Below, piece after piece: positions 6,893-11,933 of a stretch of 11,933 nt of DNA (the first letter of the stretch is position 1; each line of letters opens with the position of its first letter). The stretch is taken from contig CAYMLQ010000163.1 of NCBI GenBank assembly GCA_964390795.1, positions 1-11,933 on the forward strand, read 5' to 3'. A program made the position numbers and the translations under genes. This DNA comes from CAYMLQ01 sp964390795. GTDB lineage: Bacteria; Verrucomicrobiota; Kiritimatiellia; RFP12; UBA1067. Below the pieces are notes generated by a model. It was not told the DNA's origin. It was given only the letters and a program-made list of their open reading frames with translations, and did no database searches.

Positions 6893-7648
6893 TCAGCGCT
6901 TGAGGCGGATGGAAAACGTGTAGTGCTCAGGACGGTAGACGCCCCGCACGAATTCGATGGGGCGCTCGTCGATACGCGTGTAGGTCAGACGCTCCATCAC
7001 GAGGACGACATCGCCAGGCTGGATGCGCAGCAGCCGCGCCTCTGTTTCGGTCGCGCGCGCAGATTTGATTTCTTCCTCCGCCCACTCGATTGCGATGCGG
7101 TGCTGTTCCTCGATCAGCCGGTAGAGGGAGTCGCCCAGTTCCTTGCGCGGATCGACGCCGAAACGCACCGGGATATCCGAGGTGAGCAGCACGATCGGAA
7201 AAAAGGCGCTGGAGCCCCGGAGACGCTGCACATAGTAGGTTTCCTCGCCCGGCTCCAACCGCATCTTGCTGGCAATCAGCGGCTCCGGCCTGTGCTTTCC
7301 GGTCTTCAGCAGCTCGGAGCAGACCTCCAAGCCCTTGAGCTTCATCTCTTCCGAGAAACTCTTCAGACGCCCGAGATCTTCTGAAATCTCCTGGCTGATC
7401 ACGCGGGTGCCGAGCGCGCGGCGACGCTCGATCAAGCCCTTGCTCGTCAGACCCTCATACGCCTTGCGGGCCGTGGCCCTGCTCACGCCGAACATCGCCA
7501 TCACCGCCTTTTCAGTCGGCAGAATGCTCCCGACCGCGCCCTCAGATGCCATGCGATCCAGAACGACTTTCTCGATCTGATGATAGAGCGGAATGGGCGA
7601 TTCCTGATCTAAGGCGAAACGCTCCGATGCGGTGAATAAGGTATTCAT
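6893..7648 (-). CDS. GntR-family (HutC/UTRA type) transcriptional regulator
   Basis: This 251-residue DNA-binding repressor or activator has an N-terminal winged helix (about 17-83): P-L-Y-H-Q-I (20-25), L-P-T-E (43-46), F-G-V-S-R-A-T-A-R-K-A (53-63) and G-L-I-E-R-R-R-A-L-G-T-R-V (71-83). A UTRA ligand domain follows (about 90-248), ending R-P-I-E-F-V-R-G-V-Y-R-P-E-H-Y-T-F, typical of HutC members that bind sugars, amino acids or related small molecules. The ligand cannot be told from sequence. An earlier in-frame ATG at 7696 overlaps a perfect TATAAT box, so it should be upstream of the transcript; the ATG at 7648 has GGA 7 nt before it and is preferred. A palindrome at the predicted transcription start suggests self-regulation. 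Upstream is a sensor kinase gene and downstream, after a hairpin, the split metH. Confidence 0.93.
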   Translation of the reverse strand: MNTLFTASERFALDQESPIPLYHQIEKVVLDRMASEGAVGSILPTEKAVMAMFGVSRATARKAYEGLTSKGLIERRRALGTRVISQEISEDLGRLKSFSEEMKLKGLEVCSELLKTGKHRPEPLIASKMRLEPGEETYYVQRLRGSSAFFPIVLLTSDIPVRFGVDPRKELGDSLYRLIEEQHRIAIEWAEEEIKSARATETEARLLRIQPGDVVLVMERLTYTRIDERPIEFVRGVYRPEHYTFSIRLKR

Positions 7649-7670
7649 GATGGGTTCCAAAGGGTGCAAT

Positions 7671-7694
7671 AGCCGTTTGTCCGTTTGAACGTTC
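7671..7694 (-). repeat. Three 8-bp AACG-centred units in the gntR leader
   Basis: On the minus strand the leader reads as three adjacent octamers, GAACGTTC, AAACGGAC and AAACGGCT, each with AACG at positions 2-5. They start at the -10 box and run into the 5' leader. They may be phased half-sites for the regulator. Confidence 0.5.
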
Positions 7695-7695
7695 A
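7686..7695. promoter_or_regulatory. Candidate operator palindrome at the gntR transcription start
   Basis: TGAACGTTCA is a perfect 10-bp palindrome. It touches the downstream edge of the TATAAT box and would cover the predicted start of transcription, a usual place for a repressor to block its own promoter. Binding by the GntR protein is inferred only. Confidence 0.4.
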
Positions 7696-7700
7696 TTATA
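7695..7700 (-). promoter_or_regulatory. Promoter -10 box of gntR
   Basis: Perfect TATAAT on the minus strand inside the AT-rich stretch GATATATAATG. The best -35 candidate (TTGTCG, 7721-7726) is 20 nt away and weak. Transcription from here would begin near 7688 and give a leader of about 40 nt to the ATG at 7648. Confidence 0.5.
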
Positions 7701-7738
7701 TATCACACATAGCCAGAAAACGACAAGAAGCTTCCGGC

Positions 7739-10700
7739 TCAGTTGATCGGCACGCGGAAAGTCACGTGCGTCCCTTTTCCGGGCGCGCTCTCAAGCCTGA
7801 CCAGGCCGCCAGCTTCACGCATCCGCCGCGTCATGTTGCTGAGTCCGTCATGACCGACCCCCGCCTGCCGCGACGTGTCAAACCCGACACCGTCGTCTTC
7901 GACGCACACTTCCAGCACGTCACCGTCAATGCGCATCACGATCTTCACCTGTTTGGCCGCCGCGTGCTTGAGAACGTTACCGACCGCTTCACGCACAGCC
8001 AACAACAGGTGGTGACGCGTCTTGGAGGCAATCGCACGCGTCACCAAATCCGCGGGGCGGAAGAAGTGGAAGCGCAGCCCGGAGTTGCCTAAGAAATACT
8101 CGGTGTACTGCTCGAAATAGCTTAAGAAGGGCTCCCAGCCATCGTTCGCCGGATTCACCGCCCAGACGATCTCGTCCACGTTACGCGCCAACTCGTTGGC
8201 CACCTCGTAGATCTGGTCCAGCCGCTTGTGAACCGCGCCCTTCTCCACGTCGTTGTGCGCCAGTTCGCTCAGCGTGGCCACCACCGAGAGACCATTTCCC
8301 AGGTCGTCGTGGATGTCGCGCGAAATCCTGGCCCGCTCAAGCGACAAGGCCTCTTCGCGCTTGAGCATCGCCATCTGTAACTGATACCGGTGCCACAGCA
8401 TCCAGCGCGCGATCAGAAACACCACGGCTGTCAGCAGCAGTGCCAACGTCAGATAGAACCACGCAGTCTGCCAAAAGTGAGCCTTCACCTCGAATGCGAG
8501 AACGACTCCCTCCAAATTCCACGTGCCGCCCGCCTCCGCAATCACCTGAAGCGTGTAGCGCCCGGGCGGCAGCCACTCGAACGCGGCCACCCGTTCCGCC
8601 TGAACCGGCGACCACCCTGTGCGCACCCCGCCGATCCGGTAGCGGAAACGGATTGAGTCGTGCTCGCCTGGCGACAAGGCCGCAAAGTGAAAGGTGACGC
8701 TCCGCGCGCCTGGTGCGAAAACCATCTCGGATCGCGTTGAGTCCACATTGTCGAACACCTTCTGCCCGTTCACGAGGATCCGTTCGATCGCCACGTCAGG
8801 CGGCCGCCCGGAAAACTCAACCTTGCGGGGATCGACCAGCGCCACACCGTTTTCGAAGGCAAACCAGAGCCGCCCCTTCTCAACGCCGCCCGCAGTCGCA
8901 GCCCCCCCCATGCAGCGCTCCCCCGCCAACCCGTCCGCCACCCCGAGGTGCAGCATGCGGATGGTGCCCGCCGACGCGTCCTGTTCCGCGCGCTCCAACT
9001 GCGCCAGATCGTCGACAAACACGCACTGCAAGCCGCGCGTCGTGCCTAGCCAGAGACGCCGCCCGGCATCCTCGTCGATCTGCAACACCGCATCGTCAAA
9101 CACGCCCGCCGGCCGCCCCATCGAGACCGCCGCATCCGCCCTCACCGCAAAAAGCCCGGAGGTCGTGCCGATCCACACGTTACCCTTTGAATCGCGGTAC
9201 ACCACGCGGGGATCTCCGGCCAGCCCTGCCTCTCTGCCGATGATGCGCTTGCTTCCATCCTTTGCGATCCGCAAGACGCCGACCCGCTCACAGCAGATCC
9301 AGAGCGTCCCGTCCGCGTCCCGACTCAGCGCGCGCACAGGTTCCGGCACCCGCGTGCCGTACACCTCGGCGGGCACCAGCTCGCCGCCCGTCCCGATCCG
9401 CATCAGCCCCTGCGGCGTACCGACGAGAATGCCCAGCGCAGGATCTTCCAGCAACGCGTGTACCGTATGCACGACCGGCATGCTGTAGTCGCTCTGGGTC
9501 ACCAGCGTCAGCGTACCGGCGTGATACCTGAAAAGTCCGCCGCCCAGCGTGCCCAGCCACACGCAGCCAGTCGCATCCTGGAGCAAGGCGCTGACCGGCA
9601 CATCCGTGTCAAGATACACGGTCTGCAACAGCCTCCCCTCTCCAGCGGTCAGACGGACCGCACGCCCCTTGTAGCCCACCCACGCGCCGCCCTCAGGAGT
9701 TCGCCACAGCGCATATGCGGTGCCCGACGTCGCCGCCCCTTCGGCGCGCAGCGTGCCCACGGTCTTTTTGCGAATGCGCAACAAGCCGCCGTCGCAAGCG
9801 GCCCAGAGCGTCCCGTCGCGGTCTTCGAGCAGCGTGTTCACCGACAGGCTGCCGGGCGTGTCCTGTTCGGCGATCCGCTGCCACTTGCCCGCCTGCCAGC
9901 GGAACATGCCGGTCGGATTGCCGATCCATAACGATCCGTCAGAGACCTCAAGCATGACGGTGGCCATGCCCGCATTTTCAGGGAAACCCACCGGCGTCCA
10001 GATGCTGTTCTCGCGATAGGCTACGCCGCTTGACCCGTGAACCCACAGCCGCCCGGAACGGCCCGCATACACGCCGCCCGCCGCCTCCACCAGAAAGTCC
10101 GGGAGCCTCATGCTCTGATCGTCAAAGCGACCCCCGACATACTCGACCAGCCCGTTCCAAGCCGTCATCCAGATGCTGCCCGACGCGTCCGCAGACGCAT
10201 CCGTCACCGCACCCAGCGTGGCCCGGTCGTCAGGCGGCACGGGGCAGAGTTTCGCCCTGAACTGCGTCGTCGCATCGTCCGCCGCCGTAGCCGCCTCCAA
10301 CAGGCCGCGCTCCGCAAAGGCGCGTACGACGCCGTCCGGGGTCTCCACCATGCCGAGAATCCGGCCGACCGTACCCGCCTGAGTGGCGGCAGGCCACGCC
10401 TGCCACGTCCCCTCCAGATAGCGAGCGACACCCCCGGCCCCGTACACCCACACGCCTTTCGCACGCCCGCAGAAGACGCCGGACCAGTCGCCCGTCTGCT
10501 GCCGCACAGATGCCGGCGCGGCGACTTCCACAAACTCAACGCCGTTGAACCGGATCAGCTGCGTACGCGTCACCAGCCAGAGATACCCGTCCGCCGCCTG
10601 CGCCACGCCGGCCACCGGACTGCCCGGCAGACGGTCCTCCACCGTCCACAGCTTCAGGGAATACGCGTCCGTCGCTGAGCTGTTGGCGCCCAAGCAGGTG

Positions 10701-10819
10701 CCCCCCTGCATGCGGCTGGCAACGAGCAAAACCATCAAGCGAAATAGAACACTCAACGCCCACGTTAAACCCTTGAGCGTTGAGCGTTGAGTGTTGAGCG
10801 TTGAGCGTTCACTGTTCAT
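7739..10819 (-). CDS. Hybrid-propeller sensor histidine kinase (two seven-bladed propellers, Y_Y_Y, TM, HisKA_3, HATPase)
   Basis: This 1026-residue inner-membrane sensor has an N-terminal hydrophobic export signal (about 18-35). The periplasmic part has about 14 propeller strands of the type D-G-x-L-W-x-G-T-x-x-G-L (for example D-G-S-L-W-I-G and K-G-N-V-W-I-G-T-T-S-G-L-F), enough for two seven-bladed propellers. A Y_Y_Y domain (about 708-780) and one membrane helix (about 788-806) follow. The cytoplasmic kinase has R-I-S-R-D-I-H837-D-D-L-G (NarL-type HisKA_3), N-box N948, D-D-G-V-G-F with D976, and G-K-G-T-H-V-T-F, so it looks active. Such kinases often sense sugars or polysaccharide products in related bacteria. 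The ATG at 10819 overlaps the dus stop (ATGA). Codons 2-16 come largely from a heptamer repeat, so the start is less certain than the rest. No response regulator is nearby. Confidence 0.92.
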   Translation of the reverse strand: MNSERSTLNTQRSTLKGLTWALSVLFRLMVLLVASRMQGGTCLGANSSATDAYSLKLWTVEDRLPGSPVAGVAQAADGYLWLVTRTQLIRFNGVEFVEVAAPASVRQQTGDWSGVFCGRAKGVWVYGAGGVARYLEGTWQAWPAATQAGTVGRILGMVETPDGVVRAFAERGLLEAATAADDATTQFRAKLCPVPPDDRATLGAVTDASADASGSIWMTAWNGLVEYVGGRFDDQSMRLPDFLVEAAGGVYAGRSGRLWVHGSSGVAYRENSIWTPVGFPENAGMATVMLEVSDGSLWIGNPTGMFRWQAGKWQRIAEQDTPGSLSVNTLLEDRDGTLWAACDGGLLRIRKKTVGTLRAEGAATSGTAYALWRTPEGGAWVGYKGRAVRLTAGEGRLLQTVYLDTDVPVSALLQDATGCVWLGTLGGGLFRYHAGTLTLVTQSDYSMPVVHTVHALLEDPALGILVGTPQGLMRIGTGGELVPAEVYGTRVPEPVRALSRDADGTLWICCERVGVLRIAKDGSKRIIGREAGLAGDPRVVYRDSKGNVWIGTTSGLFAVRADAAVSMGRPAGVFDDAVLQIDEDAGRRLWLGTTRGLQCVFVDDLAQLERAEQDASAGTIRMLHLGVADGLAGERCMGGAATAGGVEKGRLWFAFENGVALVDPRKVEFSGRPPDVAIERILVNGQKVFDNVDSTRSEMVFAPGARSVTFHFAALSPGEHDSIRFRYRIGGVRTGWSPVQAERVAAFEWLPPGRYTLQVIAEAGGTWNLEGVVLAFEVKAHFWQTAWFYLTLALLLTAVVFLIARWMLWHRYQLQMAMLKREEALSLERARISRDIHDDLGNGLSVVATLSELAHNDVEKGAVHKRLDQIYEVANELARNVDEIVWAVNPANDGWEPFLSYFEQYTEYFLGNSGLRFHFFRPADLVTRAIASKTRHHLLLAVREAVGNVLKHAAAKQVKIVMRIDGDVLEVCVEDDGVGFDTSRQAGVGHDGLSNMTRRMREAGGLVRLESAPGKGTHVTFRVPIN
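10748..10795. repeat. Perfect 12-bp inverted repeat in the kinase 5' coding region
   Basis: AACACTCAACGC (10748-10759) is the exact reverse complement of GCGTTGAGTGTT (10784-10795), with a 24-nt loop. The right arm lies within the heptamer array; the left arm is a single inverted copy that encodes Ala-Leu-Ser-Val of the export signal. In mRNA it would form a hairpin over codons 9-24. Confidence 0.8.
10773..10807. repeat. Heptamer tandem repeat TTGAGCG, five units
   Basis: Five adjacent 7-bp units: four TTGAGCG and one TTGAGTG (third), followed by a degenerate TTCACTG. On the coding strand the unit is CGCTCAA, giving the peptide pattern S-E-R-S-T-L-N-T-Q-R-S-T-L at the start of the kinase. 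I recall similar short heptamer arrays as scattered repeats in PVC genomes; this was not checked. Confidence 0.85.
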
Positions 10820-11808
10820 GGCTTTTCGTCGATCCCGCTCAGCGTCTCGTCCTCCGCAAACCCCGGAAACGCGGCGAACAGGCCTTCAACCACGCGCTGA
10901 TACTCCTCGACCGTACGGCAGATTTTGACGCCGTTCCACACGCGCTCGCCCTGACGCAGCACGCCGTGCAGATAGCCCCACAGCTCCTTCATGCGCCCAA
11001 GCACCGAGGCCGGCCCGTACAGCTCTTCGTTCGCCTGACTCACAATGTCGTCGAGAAACCCTTTGAGGCGCGCGGCTTCGCGCGCGTGCGGCGCCTCGCT
11101 CCGGATGCGCTCGACCAGAAAGGGGTCGGTGGCCAGCCCGCGGCCGATCATCCATCGCGACACCGTGGGAAAGCGCGTCTTCAACCTCATGAAATCCCCG
11201 CGCGTCCGGATGTCGCCGTTGTAGACCACCGGATGCCGGCACAGCGGCAGTACCGCTTCGAACGCGTCCAGCAGCACCTTGCCTTCGTACATCTGACGGG
11301 CCGTGCGCGCGTGGATGGCGACCTCCCGCAGCGGGAACGCGTTGATCAGCGCCATGCGCTCGGCCAGCAGCCCCGGCTGATCCATCCCGAGGCGCACCTT
11401 CACGGAAAACCCGCCCGGCATCTCCTCGCACCCGGCCTCCAGCATCCGGGCGAACGCCTCCGCGTCGCGCATGAGCCCGGCGCCGCGCCCCTTCTTCGCC
11501 ACGAACGGCCACGGGCACCCGGCGTTAAGGTCGGCGCACGCGTAGCCGAGCGCCCTGAACGAGCGCAGCAACGTCCGCATCTGCTCCGGGTCTTTCCCGA
11601 TCACCTGCGGCACGAGCGGAACCCTCTGCCCGAAATCAGGGTCGATGTCCTGCAGCAGGATCGGCTTCACCTTCGGGCCCGCAAAGGTCGGGATGAACGG
11701 CGCCACCGCGCGGTCAGGAGGCGCAAACCACGTGGCCTGCAGGTTGCGGAACGCGCGCACCGTCACCCCGCGCAGCGGCGCCAGGCAGAGATCGTCGCTT
11801 GTATTCAT
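10816..11808 (-). CDS. dus: tRNA-dihydrouridine synthase family protein
   Basis: This 330-residue FMN enzyme reduces uridine to dihydrouridine in tRNA D-loops using NADPH. Family motifs occur in order: L-A-P-L-R-G-V-T (9-16), P-Q-V-I-G (67-71), D-L-N-A-G-C98-P-W-P-F-V-A-K-K-G-R-G-A-G-L (93-112) with the catalytic Cys98, V-K-V-R-L-G (136-141), H-A-R-T-A-R-Q-M-Y-E-G-K (166-177), N-G-D-I (197-200) and W-M-I-G-R-G-L (219-225). Length is normal for bacterial Dus. The subtype (A, B or C) cannot be told. ATGs at 11808 and 11817, and a TTG at 11826, are all possible starts and none has a clear Shine-Dalgarno; 11808 sits nearest the first family motif. Its stop overlaps the kinase ATG, an unusual pairing of a tRNA-modifying enzyme and a sensor. 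Confidence 0.94.
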   Translation of the reverse strand: MNTSDDLCLAPLRGVTVRAFRNLQATWFAPPDRAVAPFIPTFAGPKVKPILLQDIDPDFGQRVPLVPQVIGKDPEQMRTLLRSFRALGYACADLNAGCPWPFVAKKGRGAGLMRDAEAFARMLEAGCEEMPGGFSVKVRLGMDQPGLLAERMALINAFPLREVAIHARTARQMYEGKVLLDAFEAVLPLCRHPVVYNGDIRTRGDFMRLKTRFPTVSRWMIGRGLATDPFLVERIRSEAPHAREAARLKGFLDDIVSQANEELYGPASVLGRMKELWGYLHGVLRQGERVWNGVKICRTVEEYQRVVEGLFAAFPGFAEDETLSGIDEKP

Positions 11809-11851
11809 ATCTGACATCAGGGTCAAACGGTATCAAACCCGGCGCAACGCT

Positions 11852-11933
11852 TCAAGGAGCGACACGTCGGTTTTCGGTTGCGGGCAGCAGGAACTCGTCG
11901 TAATTGGCGGGCGTGATGAGGCCCGTGCCTGCG
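11852..11933 (-). CDS. C-terminal fragment of an unrecognised protein (cut by right edge)
   Basis: The last 26 codons of a frame that enters from the right edge and stops at 11852-11854. The peptide begins A-G-T-G-L-I-T-P-A-N-Y-D-E-F-L and ends R-R-V-A-P. Its composition is protein-like, and the frame ends 43 nt before the dus start on the same strand. Nothing in it is diagnostic, so no function is given. The other two minus-strand frames look less protein-like here. Confidence 0.4.
   Translation of the reverse strand, partial: AGTGLITPANYDEFLLPATENRRVAP

Noticed and set aside
7727..7734. Palindrome GAAGCTTC after the kinase stop as a terminator
   Set aside because: It has no loop and no T-run, so it cannot form a terminator hairpin.
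10773..10807. CRISPR-like array
   Set aside because: The units are 7 bp with no spacers, so this is a simple tandem repeat.
10801..11814. 337-codon open frame on the plus strand
   Set aside because: It is antisense to the dus gene, whose motifs are complete, and its composition is typical of a shadow frame.

Overview
All ten recognisable genes lie on the minus strand, so transcription runs from right to left. The DNA is GC-rich by eye. Several features suggest a bacterium of the PVC group, such as Kiritimatiellota, Verrucomicrobiota or Lentisphaerota: a large sensor kinase with a periplasmic double propeller, an exported protein with a DWPQWRGP motif, and short TTGAGCG heptamer repeats. This placement is an inference from gene style and was not tested phylogenetically.

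In transcription order (right to left) the window holds: the last 26 codons of an unrecognised gene; a tRNA-dihydrouridine synthase (dus); a 1026-residue hybrid-propeller sensor histidine kinase whose ATG overlaps the dus stop; a GntR/HutC-type regulator with its own probable promoter and operator; a methionine synthase split into two genes (homocysteine domain, then folate, cap, B12 and reactivation domains) joined by an ATGA overlap; a 52-residue rubredoxin; an exported PQQ-like beta-propeller protein; an exported protein of unknown function; and the N-terminal part of argininosuccinate lyase, which runs off the left edge. The rubredoxin and both edge fragments are easily missed because they are short or cut.

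The block from the first metH gene to argH has gaps of about -4, 33, 19, 59 and 48 nt and could be one operon combining methionine synthesis, a small electron carrier, two envelope proteins and the last step of arginine synthesis. The link most worth testing is the rubredoxin placed directly after the B12 reactivation domain, since cobalamin-dependent methionine synthase needs a one-electron donor for reactivation. The kinase has no response regulator beside it in this window; the next gene downstream is the GntR regulator.

No gap exceeds 300 nt. The two largest are 6721-6892 (172 nt, with a hairpin and promoter-like sequence) and 7649-7738 (90 nt, with promoter and operator signals for the GntR gene). 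I saw no tRNA, rRNA, CRISPR array, transposase, cobalamin riboswitch or SAM riboswitch. The window looks mainly like a housekeeping and regulatory region rather than a mobile island or a clearly new defence system.
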